Assembly (NCBI GenBank): GCA_019931245.1 | Contig: JAINDL010000022.1 | Coordinates: 1-63,811 of the forward strand | Source: Bryobacteraceae bacterium CoA2 C42 | GTDB taxonomy: Bacteria; Acidobacteriota; Terriglobia; Bryobacterales; Bryobacteraceae | Reading direction: 5' to 3' | DNA: 63,811 nt | Shown here: one piece after another, positions 52,872-62,044 of the stretch | How positions within the stretch are numbered: the first letter of the stretch is position 1 | How the letters are laid out: each line of letters opens with the position of its first letter | The notes under the pieces: generated by a model | Told to the model about the DNA's origin: nothing | The model's input: only the letters and a program-made list of their open reading frames with translations | Database searches by the model: none | Position numbers and translations under genes: made by a program

Positions 52872-55478
52872 ATGAGCGCAGTCCGGACAACAATAACGGC
52901 CGCCGCGGCGGCGCTGGGGATGGCCTGGGTTGTGCCGGAGGCGCGGGCGGAAAGCCTGACCGTTTCGGCCGCCGCGAGTTTGCGGCCGGCGCTGGAGGAG
53001 GCGGAGCGGGTGTTTGTCCGGATGCGGCCGGAGGCCCGGATCGTTTGGAACTTCGGCGCGAGCGGAGCGCTGCGGCAGCAGATTGAGCAGGGTGCGCCGG
53101 TGGACGTCTTTCTGCCGGCCGCACCGGGGCCGATGGACCGGCTCGAGGCGAAGGGGCTGGTGGCGGCCGGAACGCGGGCGGACCTGCTGCACAACGAGGT
53201 GGTGCTGATAGCGCCGGCCGCGGCTGCGCGGCCGCGCGGTTTCGCTGATCTGACGGACCCGGGGATTCGCACGTTGGCGCTGGGCGATCCGGCGAGCGTT
53301 CCGGCGGGCGAGTATGGCCGTGATGTGTTGCGGTCGCTGGGACTTTGGGAGGCGGTAAGCTCGCGTCTGGTTCTGGCCAAAGATGTCCGGCAGGTACTGA
53401 CCTATGTCGCCGCGGGCGATGCCGATGCCGGGATAGTTTATGCCAGCGATGCGCGGGGAGTCGACCGGGTCCGGGTGGCGGCTGTGGCGCCGCCGGGCAG
53501 CCATGCGCCGATTGTGTACCCGGTGGCGGTACTCGCGGGAGCGAGGCAGCCCGCGCTGGCGCGGGAGTTCGTCGCGTTTCTCCGGGGCCGGGAGGCCGGG
53601 GAGGTGTTCGCGCGGTTTGGTCTGCTGCCCGGATGGCCGGCGCTTGCGCGGCCGGCGGAGCCGCGCAAGCCGTTCGACCTCTCGCCGCTTTGGATCTCCG
53701 TCCGCACCTCCCTCGCGGCGACGCTACTTACCTTTGGGCTGGGGCTGGCGGCAGCGTGGTGGATGCACGGCTACCGGGGCCGGGGGCGGGTCGTGCTCGA
53801 CGGGCTGTTTCTGCTGCCGTTGGTTTTGCCGCCGACGGTGATCGGCTTCTTTCTCCTGCTGGTGTTGGGGCGGGGAAGCGGGTTGGGCCGCCTGCTGGAG
53901 CAGGCGGGTTGGACGATCGCCTTCTCCTGGCCGGCGACCGTGATTGCGGCGACGGTGGTGGCTTTTCCGCTGATGTACCGGGCTTCGCTGGGGGCGCTTG
54001 AGCAGGTGGCGCCGAGTTTGCCGCAGGCGGCGCGGACGCTGGGGGCGTCGGAGTGGCGGGTTTTCCGGCGGGTGAGTCTACCGCTGGCGGGTCCGGGGAT
54101 TCTGGCGGGAACGGTGCTGGCCTTTGCGCGGGCGCTGGGGGAGTTCGGCGCCACGTTGATGCTGGCGGGTAACATTCCGGGCCGGACGCAGACGATGCCG
54201 GTGGCGATCTTTTTCGCGGCCGAGGGCGGGGAGATGGACCGGGCGCTGGCCTGGGTACTGATGACGGTGGCGGTTTCCCTGGGGGCGATTGTGGCGTTGG
54301 GCTACTGGTCGCGCTATCAGCCCCGGCGGAGGAGGGGCGGCGCCGGGGCGACCGAGATTGAGGCGGGCGGGGCGTGGCTGCCGCCGGCAACGGACGAGGC
54401 GCCGGCGCGGGCGGGCGGGGCGACGCTCGCGTTCCGGGCGGCGCGACGGTATGCGGATTTTGCCCTGAACGCGGAGTTTGCCACCACAGGAGCGCGGCTT
54501 GGCCTGCTGGGGGCGTCCGGGTCGGGCAAGAGCCTGACGCTGCGCTGCCTGGCGGGTATCGAGACGCCGGACAGGGGCCGGATGGTGTTGAACGGGCGGG
54601 TGTTGTTTGATGACGTCGAGGGGATCAACCTGCCGCCGGCGGAGCGCCGGATTGGGGTGTTGTTTCAGGATTATGCGCTGTTTCCGCACCTGACGGTGGC
54701 GGACAACATCGGCTTCGGGTTGTCCGGCGCACCGGGCGCGGAGCGGGAGCAGCGGGTGGCGGAGATGCTGCGGCTGGTGCATTTGGAGGGGCTGCGGGAG
54801 CGTTATCCCGAGGAGTTGTCCGGCGGACAGCGGCAGCGGGTGGCACTGGCGCGGGCGCTGGCGCCGCGCCCGGATGCCCTGCTGCTCGATGAGCCGTTTT
54901 CCGCGCTCGATCCGCACCTGCGGCGGCAGTTGGAGAATCAACTGCGAGAGGCGCTGCGGGGCTATCCGGGGGCGGTGGTCCTGGTCACGCACGATATGGA
55001 GGAGGCCTACCGGTTGGGCGAGGAGTTGGTGGTGCTCGACGGCGGGCGCGTGATTGCGGCCGGGGACAGGCAGCGGCTGTTTAAGCGGCCCGGCAGCGTA
55101 GCGGCGGCCCGGTTGACCGGCTGCAAGAACATCTTCGCGGTGGCGGCGGGCGGGGATGGGTGGCTGGCGGTGCCGCAGTTGGGCATCGGGCTGGCGGGGG
55201 CGGACCCGGCGGGTCCACCGCCGACGCACGTTGGGATTCGCGCGCGGCATCTGCGGCTGCGGGTGGAGGGCGGGGGGCGGATCAATGTATTTCCCTGCCG
55301 GCTACGGGCATTGACGGAATCGCCGCACGAGGTGACATTGGGCCTGGCGGTGGGGGAGAGCGGGGCGGCGACGCTGGCGATGCAGATGAGCCGGGAGGAG
55401 TGGCGGATTTGGAGGACGCGGCCGCAGCCCTGGTATGTGGAGTTACCGCCGGAGCAGTTGCTGTGGCTGGTGGGATAG
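52872..55478 (+). CDS. modABC: Molybdate ABC transporter ModA-ModB-ModC in a single chain
   Basis: Starting at the ATG at 52872 (GAGGA five bases upstream) the product is 868 residues. A signal peptide (to EARA, residue 26) leads a ModA-type binding domain (SLTVSAAASLRPALEEAERVF, NFGASGALRQQIEQGAPVDVFLPA; about 27-255). Next is a ModB-type permease (LVLPPTVIGFFLLLVLGRGSG, EWRVFRRVSLPLAGPGILAGTVLAFARALGEFGATLMLAG; to about 483), then a ModC ATPase with Walker A GASGSGKS near 545, LSGGQRQRVALARAL near 648, LLLDEPFSALD, and VTHD, with a C-terminal TOBE-like tail. The frame is unbroken. The usual three genes are one, with the binding domain tethered to the permease. No Mo-box or ModE site was seen in the 178-bp upstream gap. 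Confidence 0.9.
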   Translation: MSAVRTTITAAAAALGMAWVVPEARAESLTVSAAASLRPALEEAERVFVRMRPEARIVWNFGASGALRQQIEQGAPVDVFLPAAPGPMDRLEAKGLVAAGTRADLLHNEVVLIAPAAAARPRGFADLTDPGIRTLALGDPASVPAGEYGRDVLRSLGLWEAVSSRLVLAKDVRQVLTYVAAGDADAGIVYASDARGVDRVRVAAVAPPGSHAPIVYPVAVLAGARQPALAREFVAFLRGREAGEVFARFGLLPGWPALARPAEPRKPFDLSPLWISVRTSLAATLLTFGLGLAAAWWMHGYRGRGRVVLDGLFLLPLVLPPTVIGFFLLLVLGRGSGLGRLLEQAGWTIAFSWPATVIAATVVAFPLMYRASLGALEQVAPSLPQAARTLGASEWRVFRRVSLPLAGPGILAGTVLAFARALGEFGATLMLAGNIPGRTQTMPVAIFFAAEGGEMDRALAWVLMTVAVSLGAIVALGYWSRYQPRRRRGGAGATEIEAGGAWLPPATDEAPARAGGATLAFRAARRYADFALNAEFATTGARLGLLGASGSGKSLTLRCLAGIETPDRGRMVLNGRVLFDDVEGINLPPAERRIGVLFQDYALFPHLTVADNIGFGLSGAPGAEREQRVAEMLRLVHLEGLRERYPEELSGGQRQRVALARALAPRPDALLLDEPFSALDPHLRRQLENQLREALRGYPGAVVLVTHDMEEAYRLGEELVVLDGGRVIAAGDRQRLFKRPGSVAAARLTGCKNIFAVAAGGDGWLAVPQLGIGLAGADPAGPPPTHVGIRARHLRLRVEGGGRINVFPCRLRALTESPHEVTLGLAVGESGAATLAMQMSREEWRIWRTRPQPWYVELPPEQLLWLVG

Positions 55479-55497
55479 CTGATAGAATTTTCGGGAG

Positions 55498-56622
55498 ATG
55501 CTTCGCCGCGTACTCCCTCTATGTTGGGCGCTGCTTTTCGCGATGACGAGCGAACTGCCGGCGCAGAAGAAAAAGAGTAAGAAAGAGGCCAAGGAGGAGA
55601 TCACGCAGGTTCTCGAGATTCCTCCCGATCCGCCGGCGGCGGTGACGGTCGAGACGGCGCGTCTCGAGTTTCTGGTTTCGCCGATGACGGGCAAGGGGCT
55701 GTTGTCGGCGCAGGTGCGGGAGGCGCTCAAGAGTTTGAAGTCCCAGGCGCGGGGTGGGCAGATTGTGAAGCTCCGAGCTTTTGTGGCGGGCACGGGGGAT
55801 CTGCGCCGGGTGCCGGCGATTGTGAGCGAGGAGTTTACCGAGAAGCGTCTTCCGCTGCCCGCGGTATCGACGATTCAGGTGGGTCTGCTGCCGATGGAGG
55901 GAGCGCAGGTGGTGGTGGAGGCCGTCGTCGCGGCGAAAAAGCCGGTGAACCCCCACGGTCTGGGACTGCTTTCGGGCATGGGCGGTTACGGCAAGGAGGA
56001 GCCGGACAACGTGCTGCCGATGCTCGACCGGGCGCTGGCCGACCTGACGAAGGCGTCGCAGCTGGCCGGGAGCCAGAAGGGCGATGTGGTGAAGGTGACG
56101 TGTATGCTGTCCTCGCTCACGCAGGTGAACGAGGTCCGGTCGCGGGTGGCGGCGGCGTTTCCGGCGGCGGGTTTTACGGCCTTTCAGGCGCAGCGGGGGC
56201 ACGGGGCCGCGCTGGCCGAGTGCGAAGGGGTGGTCCGGTTGGCGAAGGCTCCGGCCGAAGCGGTGCAGTTTCTGAATCCGGCGGATATGGCGCCGTCGCC
56301 GCGGTTTTCGAAGTTCGTGCTGGTGAACGCGCCGCGGTTGGTTCTGACCGGTTCGCAGGTGGCGTTTAACTTTGAAGAGAACGATGTGCGCCTGGCGTTT
56401 AAACGGATGGCGAAGGTGCTTGAGGCGCAGAAGACGAGTACGAAGCAGGTGGTGTTTTCGAACCTCTATCCGATCTCGAACCGTGTCCTTGAGTTGGCGC
56501 GCAAGGTGCGTTTCGAGTTTTTCGATACGGCGAAGCCGCCGGCGAGCACGGCGCTGGTTTTCGAGGGATTGCCGAGTATGGACGCTTCGCTGGGGATTGA
56601 GTTGATCGCGGTGCCGCAGTAG
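55498..56622 (+). CDS. Exported RidA/YjgF-like repeat protein
   Basis: The 374-residue protein has a short signal peptide (MLRRVLPLCWALLFAMTSELPA), a Lys-rich linker, and three segments that each resemble parts of a RidA fold: LPLPAVSTIQVGLLPMEGAQVVVEAVV; the middle unit with DVVKVTCMLSSLTQVNEVRSRVAAAFPAAGFTAFQ; and a final unit with FSNLYPISNRVLELARKVRFEFF. RidA proteins are small cytoplasmic enamine deaminases; an exported chain with tandem copies is unusual. It starts 19 bp after modABC. Catalytic residues are not certain. Confidence 0.6.
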   Translation: MLRRVLPLCWALLFAMTSELPAQKKKSKKEAKEEITQVLEIPPDPPAAVTVETARLEFLVSPMTGKGLLSAQVREALKSLKSQARGGQIVKLRAFVAGTGDLRRVPAIVSEEFTEKRLPLPAVSTIQVGLLPMEGAQVVVEAVVAAKKPVNPHGLGLLSGMGGYGKEEPDNVLPMLDRALADLTKASQLAGSQKGDVVKVTCMLSSLTQVNEVRSRVAAAFPAAGFTAFQAQRGHGAALAECEGVVRLAKAPAEAVQFLNPADMAPSPRFSKFVLVNAPRLVLTGSQVAFNFEENDVRLAFKRMAKVLEAQKTSTKQVVFSNLYPISNRVLELARKVRFEFFDTAKPPASTALVFEGLPSMDASLGIELIAVPQ

Positions 56623-56640
56623 CGGCGGGGCGAGAGCGCC

Positions 56641-58806
56641 TCAGCGCGGAGAATCGGCCTTGCGGAACTGCACCCGACGTATCTGAATCGGTTTTTGACT
56701 GAGGGTAGCGAAGCGCAGTTCGGCCCGCGGCGGCGCGTGGGGCCCGGCGTTGATCAGGAACTCTTTGGCTTCGAACTGGCCGCTGTAAGTGGGGAGCAGA
56801 CGGTTCTGTTCGCTTTGATCATAGCCGGGAAGGGCGTATAGATCCACGCTCAGCGCCTGCGCCTTGCCAACGGGCCCACGGACCTCAAACGAGACCAAGT
56901 AGGCGGTGCTTTTCTCGAGTGCGACCGGCTGAGACAGAACGCTCACGCCGACGCCGGGCGTACATAAGACGGCCTCCTGGGCGACGCCTTTGCGGACGTT
57001 ATCGAGGGTCCAGCCGGCCCAGGCTTCGGGAATGCCCGTGATCCGCACATTACGAACGCGCAGCGGCCGGCGGGCGAGGCTGGCAAAGCGCAGGCGCGCG
57101 GTTGGAGGCGCATCCGGCCCGCTATTCCAGGTGAAGCTAACCGGCTGATAGGCGCCGGTGTGGGTCCGGATGATGCCGTTCTGCTCCGGATGATCGTAGC
57201 CCGGCCCGGCGTACAGATCGACGCTCAACTCTTCGGTGGATCCCTTCTCGCCCCGGACCTCAAACGCTACGGTGTAGGCGCGGTTGGGTTCGAGCGAGAT
57301 ATCGTGCTCGATCAGACTCACCTGTTTGCCGTCCGAGACGAAGATGGCCTCTTCGTCCGCGCCGACCCCGGCCGCGTTCCTGTGCCAGGTTGACCAGGGC
57401 GAATGGCACAAGGTATCGATGGGTCGATGGGCGGTCAACCGCTCGACGATCCCGTCGAGTTGCGGGTTCCGTTCGACCATCGCCGCCTGAATCGCCGGGG
57501 CCTGGCGCCGCATCCACGTTGACAGGGTGAGTCCGCCGCCGGCCGCGAGCAGCAGCAACGCGCCGGCCAGGATCCGCTCGCTGCGCCGGCCGTCGCGGCA
57601 CAGGGAGACGAGGCCCACCGTGCCCGATCCGTAGAGGGGCACGAGCATCGCCACTCCATAGCGGGACTCCACCGAGGACAGGCTGTGTACCCCCAGGTGG
57701 CCCAGGATGAGGGCCCCGACCAGGAACACGGCCCAGCGCTCGGCGGCAGTTGCCGCGCTGCGTTTGCGCCACGCCGCGGCGAGGGTCCCGAGTCCCAGCG
57801 CTACCATGGCCCAGTTGGCCGCTACGACGTAGGGCGAATACCAGGGCGCCAGATCCTCGACATAGGGCAGCGGCAGATCCTGGTCCAGGAGGTTAAAGAC
57901 GTGGCTTCCCCATGTCTTTAGCCCTTCGGAGGGATGCGCGATGTACCAGGCCAGCGGATCGGAGACGCCTGCTTCGATGTCGACGAGAAAGGGGTTTTCG
58001 TACTTGACGCGCGGGTCGGTCCCGGGGGCAATCGAGGTGGTGTACTTCAGGAACATCACGCCCATCATCCGCATGAGGGGGCCCAGTTCGGAGGCGACGA
58101 GCGGGGTGGACCGGCCATGAAAGACCCGGTTGTTTTGCCACTGCGGCCACCAGGGAATCAGGAGACAAACGAGGGCCACCAGCGCGACCCACTGCCTTCG
58201 CCACAGGGCTAAACCGACAATCAGTCCCCCCATCGGCAGCAGGAAGACGTTGGCTGGCCGGACCATCACGAGCGCGCCGCACACCAACCCCCCGGCGGCC
58301 CAGAACCACGCGGGCAGGGGCCGGCCCCACGTCGCGATGCCGGCGGCCAGCAGGAGAGTGCCGAGGGAGAGGGACAGGCTTTCGGTGAGAAAGTAACCCG
58401 GATAGAGCAGGGCAAACGGATGGGCCACTACGCCCGCGTAGGCCGCCAGCGCCACCCAGTTGCGCGCGCCGGCCCGGCGCAGCGCCAGCCAGAGACACGC
58501 CGCCGTTGCCAGATGCAGCCCGAGTTGGGCGGCAAACCCCACCCAGCGCTCGGGTAAATGCAGAAACTGCGACAACCGGATCACCCCGCTCAGAAACGCC
58601 GGATACCCATAGGTTCGTAATTCTGAGTGCAGATACTTGGTAAATACCCCGCGTTCGAGAATGTCCTGGGCGATCGTACGGTAACCATAGGCATCATAGA
58701 CGGGAGGCTTGGGTACGGTGTGCCATCCGTAGAGAAGCGCGAGGAGGATGGCGGCAGCCGTAGCCAGGAGCCACAGGGATCGATGGGAGAGGTTAGGAAT
58801 CCGCAA
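56641..58806 (-). CDS. GT-C type membrane glycosyltransferase with duplicated C-terminal modules
   Basis: The 721-residue protein begins with a hydrophobic helix and PVYDAYGYRTIAQDILERGVF, the ER-loop-like acidic motif of dolichyl-phosphate/ArnT-type GT-C enzymes, then ten or more hydrophobic segments to about residue 430. The C-terminal part has two homologous beta-sandwich modules (VDLYAGPGYDHPEQN and VDLYALPGYDQSEQN), each preceded by a YTVAFEVRG or YLVSFEVRG strand. These may bind the acceptor polymer. Length and composition fit a polyprenyl-phosphate-sugar transferase. It is next to sugar genes. Confidence 0.8.
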   Translation of the reverse strand: MRIPNLSHRSLWLLATAAAILLALLYGWHTVPKPPVYDAYGYRTIAQDILERGVFTKYLHSELRTYGYPAFLSGVIRLSQFLHLPERWVGFAAQLGLHLATAACLWLALRRAGARNWVALAAYAGVVAHPFALLYPGYFLTESLSLSLGTLLLAAGIATWGRPLPAWFWAAGGLVCGALVMVRPANVFLLPMGGLIVGLALWRRQWVALVALVCLLIPWWPQWQNNRVFHGRSTPLVASELGPLMRMMGVMFLKYTTSIAPGTDPRVKYENPFLVDIEAGVSDPLAWYIAHPSEGLKTWGSHVFNLLDQDLPLPYVEDLAPWYSPYVVAANWAMVALGLGTLAAAWRKRSAATAAERWAVFLVGALILGHLGVHSLSSVESRYGVAMLVPLYGSGTVGLVSLCRDGRRSERILAGALLLLAAGGGLTLSTWMRRQAPAIQAAMVERNPQLDGIVERLTAHRPIDTLCHSPWSTWHRNAAGVGADEEAIFVSDGKQVSLIEHDISLEPNRAYTVAFEVRGEKGSTEELSVDLYAGPGYDHPEQNGIIRTHTGAYQPVSFTWNSGPDAPPTARLRFASLARRPLRVRNVRITGIPEAWAGWTLDNVRKGVAQEAVLCTPGVGVSVLSQPVALEKSTAYLVSFEVRGPVGKAQALSVDLYALPGYDQSEQNRLLPTYSGQFEAKEFLINAGPHAPPRAELRFATLSQKPIQIRRVQFRKADSPR

Positions 58807-59285
58807 GGTAAGTGGTAACTGACCAGACTACCAATTGGCGGGAAGGAGTGCCAAGCGGGGCCAGCCCGTCATGCGCGGGAAGAAAGCGCGGGAAGAAAGC
58901 GCGGGAAGAAAGGGGGGCGGCGATCGCGCGGAGGACAGATTGGGCTGTTTGTTGCCAGGTGAACGCAGCGGCTCTTTGTTTGCCTCTTTTGATCAGGGCG
59001 GGGGCGGTGAGTGCCTTTTGCATTTGCTCGGCGGGGGCTGTCGCGTTTCCCGGGCGGAAGTGGAGGGCTCCTTCGGCGCTGACGTCGCGCATGGTGCGGG
59101 CGCTGGCGCAGATGGTGGGGAGTCCGGCGGCCATGGCTTCAAGGATTGGCATGCCGAAGCCTTCGAAGGTTGAGGGGAAGACGAAGAGGCTGGCGAGGCG
59201 GTAGAGGTCGTATAAGTCCTCCCGGTCGAGCCGGTAATCTCGACGTTTGGGCCGGCTTTGGCTTCTATTGCTGCTGTGTTACAGA
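58793..59285 (-). pseudogene. Truncated, frameshifted glycosyltransferase copy
   Basis: Pieces in two frames (IEAKAGPNVEITG, then MPILEAMAAGLPTICASARTMRDVSAEGALHF, KALTAPALIKRGKQRAAAFTWQQTAQSVLRA) are clearly a partial copy of the C-terminus of the intact enzyme at 62045-63112 (MPILEAMAAGLPTICADARPMRDVSADGALHF). The frame is broken near 59230. The N-terminal two thirds are missing and are replaced by a transposase remnant at 59290. The region also includes a 13-bp triple tandem repeat at its 3' part. Confidence 0.85.
58874..58912. repeat. 13-bp tandem repeat, three copies
   Basis: CGCGGGAAGAAAG is repeated perfectly at 58874-58886, 58887-58899 and 58900-58912. It lies in the 3' part of the degenerate glycosyltransferase copy; 13 bp is not a multiple of three, so each copy shifts the frame. 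Confidence 0.93.
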
Positions 59286-59289
59286 CGAA

Positions 59290-60215
59290 AAGTGCCACAT
59301 AGCGGGCGGGAAGTGGTTCCTTACCCGGAGGCCAGGCGGATGGCGTCGGCTGAATGCCCACGACGAATTCCAGTCCCATATCCAGCCCCCATGTTTCGCA
59401 AGGCTTGGCGGAACCTGGTGTCGTTGCCGTAAGCGGCGTCAGCGACCACGGGCGCGCGCGGAATTCCCTCGGTGACGGCTTGCGGGATCTGTTCGGCGGC
59501 GATGAGCGGTTTGGTGCGGAACACGGCATCATCTGGCACACCGGGTCTGGCACACCGGCCTTGCGGCGCCGTTCGGGGTCTTCGCTCCAGAGTTCCGGCA
59601 GGTAGAGTTCGTCGGCGATGGGGAGGCTGGCGGATACCGTGCTGATGGACAGGCTGACGGCGACCTGGCAGTCGTCCTGTTTGCCGACTTGGCCGCAGTA
59701 TTGCCGGGCGACGCCAACGGAGTGTTTGCCTTTCCTTCTTAGGAACTCGCGCACGACGGACTCGCTTCGGCCCGGCAGGAGGGGCGAGTTCCTCGCCCAT
59801 TGGTGCCGGGCCTGCGCGGCCTGTGCGCTTCTTGGAAACGCCGGTATCGTCGACCACCCAGGCGGAGAGGGGCGCACGGGAGGTCATCTGCGGCAGGACG
59901 TAGTGGCGGACGGCTTGGAGGAGAAGTTGGTCATTCCAGGGCGCTACGGCAACGACGTGATGCAGCGATTGATGAGCGCGCCGGACATCGTTCGTATCGA
60001 GACGGGGTTGGGGGCAAGACGAGCGGCCATGGGTTCCACGCTTTTGCGCTCTCCGGGCAAGAGGAGGCCGAGGCAGTAGCTGGTTAAGGGCTGATGCCGG
60101 TCCTTGTGTCCTGGTTTCCTGCCGCTTGCGCCAGACCCTGAAGGTAGGCGGCAAGACGCTGCTCGCGTGGGCCTGGCGCGGGGGGAGGTTGCGGGACCAC
60201 GGTCGGAGTGTATCG
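59290..60215 (-). mobile_element. Decayed IS701-type transposase
   Basis: Fragments in several frames form an IS701-family transposase: LLPGERKSVEPMAARLAP, the DDE-type VVDDTGVSKKR, KHSVGVARQYCGQVGKQDDCQVAVSLS, LPELWSEDPERRRKAGVPD, VVADAAYGNDTRFRQALRN and EFVVGIQPTPSAWPPGKEPLPAR. At least three frameshifts break it, and the 3' end is missing at the junction with the glycosyltransferase fragment near 59285. I could not find terminal inverted repeats. The copy is inactive and may once have disrupted a sugar gene. From 60216 to 60380 I see nothing beyond weak coding traces. Confidence 0.85.
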
Positions 60216-60380
60216 CAGGGTATGACACAGTAGGGATAGCCTTGTCGAAGTGCAGATGAACTGGTTGGCAGAATGAGCGTGGCGATTCATGTGCACATCT
60301 ACAAACAGTCAAGACGGTTGCAGGCTTAAAATTCCCCCTTCACATTCAGACCGAGAATGGCGGGAACACTCACGCTGCAA

Positions 60381-61316
60381 TTACGGTTCCCGGCGCCACT
60401 GGAACCCGTTCATGCCCCCGCTGGTGAGTACCAAGTCGTCTCCAAGGCTCCCCACAATCGTGGTAGCTTTTCCACTTCCAGAGCTCCCGGATTCGCCCAT
60501 GTCACTCCAATGCGCCACTCCCTTATCCACCTTCGCGTAGGTAGCGAGCGATTTGCTCATGGTCTTTTCCCGACGGGTGCCGCTCAGATAAATTGTGCCA
60601 TCGGCTTTACTGGCCATTCCTCGCAACTGGAATCCCTCGGGTTTATTGATCGTGCTTCGAGAAAGTTCTTCTCCGGAAATTGATGACAATGCTATCAGTT
60701 CGCCAGTTGACGGTAGATAAATGTTTACGCGATCACCACTGATGGTCATGCCAGCGGCGACTGCCGGGTGTGGCCATTTCGCAAAGTTCTCTCTGCTTAA
60801 TGCTGTCCAATCCTGTAGGCCGTCCTTGGAAAAGGAACGAAGCATTTGGTGTGGCAAGTCCGTCTTCGCATCAGGTGGATTGAGAATCCTTCCAAGGGCC
60901 CATAACTTCCCATTAGGGGCGACCTTGAGATGCAATGGCACAAACGGGCTTGTGCGGACTGTCTTGATAGGCGAACCGTCAGGACTTAGCCACAGAAGAA
61001 AGCCAGCCAATGCGCCTGCGGCTGTACGCGCCCCACCACCGGCAACCGTTGTTCCGTCTGGCCAAACACCCATCGAGGTTATCGATGTTTTCACCGCTCC
61101 CTCAATGGATGCTTCTGTGCTCCAAATTCTAAAACCTTCCTTGCTAAAGAGCCTTACCGCAGCGCTTCCTGTATCCCAGACAGCTAAATAATTGTTCTCC
61201 CAGGCGCGGTGGCCAAGTCCGATGATGTTGGTGTTCAGATCCACTGACCTAAGTGACGTGCTGACAGGCTGAGCCAAGGAAGGGGCAGGCATCAGAAAGA
61301 TGAATCCCACAGCCAT
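60381..61316 (-). CDS. Exported beta-propeller-like protein, unknown function
   Basis: The 311-residue protein begins MAVGFIFLMPAPSLAQPVST, a likely signal peptide, followed by six or so repeats with a hydrophobic strand pattern (YLAVWDTGSAAVRLFSKEG, GVWPDGTTVAGGGARTA, KVAPNGKLWALGRI, GMASKADGTIYLSGTRRE), suggesting a small beta-propeller. I do not recognise a family. The base composition is visibly lower in G+C than the flanks. It follows the Cys-rich gene on the same strand with a 108-bp gap, so the two may be co-expressed. Confidence 0.7.
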   Translation of the reverse strand: MAVGFIFLMPAPSLAQPVSTSLRSVDLNTNIIGLGHRAWENNYLAVWDTGSAAVRLFSKEGFRIWSTEASIEGAVKTSITSMGVWPDGTTVAGGGARTAAGALAGFLLWLSPDGSPIKTVRTSPFVPLHLKVAPNGKLWALGRILNPPDAKTDLPHQMLRSFSKDGLQDWTALSRENFAKWPHPAVAAGMTISGDRVNIYLPSTGELIALSSISGEELSRSTINKPEGFQLRGMASKADGTIYLSGTRREKTMSKSLATYAKVDKGVAHWSDMGESGSSGSGKATTIVGSLGDDLVLTSGGMNGFQWRREP

Positions 61317-61424
61317 ATATGCACAGACTAACTAGCGAAGTTCGAGCATCCGAAGTACCGATTGCATGATTGTCTTCTATTGGATCGAGTTAAGGTTGAA
61401 CGCATTGAACGTCGGGGGGAGTGG

Positions 61425-61922
61425 CTACAGTTCGCAGGAATTGCATCCGAGCTCGTCGCAACTACAGCCCTGGCATTCGTTGTAGCCGGTGAATCTGTGG
61501 CCATCGCAGTACGCGGCACCCATCTCCGGCAGTGAGTAATATTTCGAATAATTGTCGTAGCTACATGAGCCTCCTCCACAGAACGGATAAGCGTCGCTCA
61601 TGTAGTGTGATCCGCACGTTGAGAATGAGCAGCTCTGAGCATGTACGGTGGTTCCGGATATCAGGCTCAGTATGAACTCCCCGGTCGAACTAAGCGGGCT
61701 AAGATTACACGTGTTGAAAAGCGGCCGCCGGAGATTTCGTTCTTCAAACTTGGCATAAGCTGGTGAGTCATCGAACAAACCAGTCAATGGCTTTCCGTTT
61801 GACTCAAACACTGGAACTGGATTCGCGAGTCGTTTGGGGCTCGATGGGACCGTAATAATGCTGACAAAAGCAGAGATGGCTAAGAGCAAAGAAACGTGCA
61901 GAGAGGTTTTGGAGAATCGCAA
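61425..61922 (-). CDS. Exported cysteine-rich protein
   Basis: I choose the TTG at 61922 (RFSKTSLHVSLLLAISAFVSIITV, a signal peptide) because GAGG lies just upstream; a TTG at 61958 is possible. The roughly 165-residue product has a cysteine-rich C-terminal third: CSFSTCG, FCGGGSCS, YCDG, ECQGCSCDELGCNSC, rich in Gly, Ser and Tyr. Twelve cysteines would form disulfides outside the cell, or be modified. No recognised family. It is encoded in the lower-G+C island next to the propeller-like gene and near sugar genes. Confidence 0.7.
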   Translation of the reverse strand: MRFSKTSLHVSLLLAISAFVSIITVPSSPKRLANPVPVFESNGKPLTGLFDDSPAYAKFEERNLRRPLFNTCNLSPLSSTGEFILSLISGTTVHAQSCSFSTCGSHYMSDAYPFCGGGSCSYDNYSKYYSLPEMGAAYCDGHRFTGYNECQGCSCDELGCNSCEL

Positions 61923-62044
61923 TGTCCTGACCTCTGCCCATGGATAGATCTGAATCAAAAAAATGCAAGCCCTTTTCTTTTGACTTCGATTGGGTCGTCG
62001 GTGACTTTTCGCTTCCGAGAAAAATCTCGCACTGTTTGAAGAAA

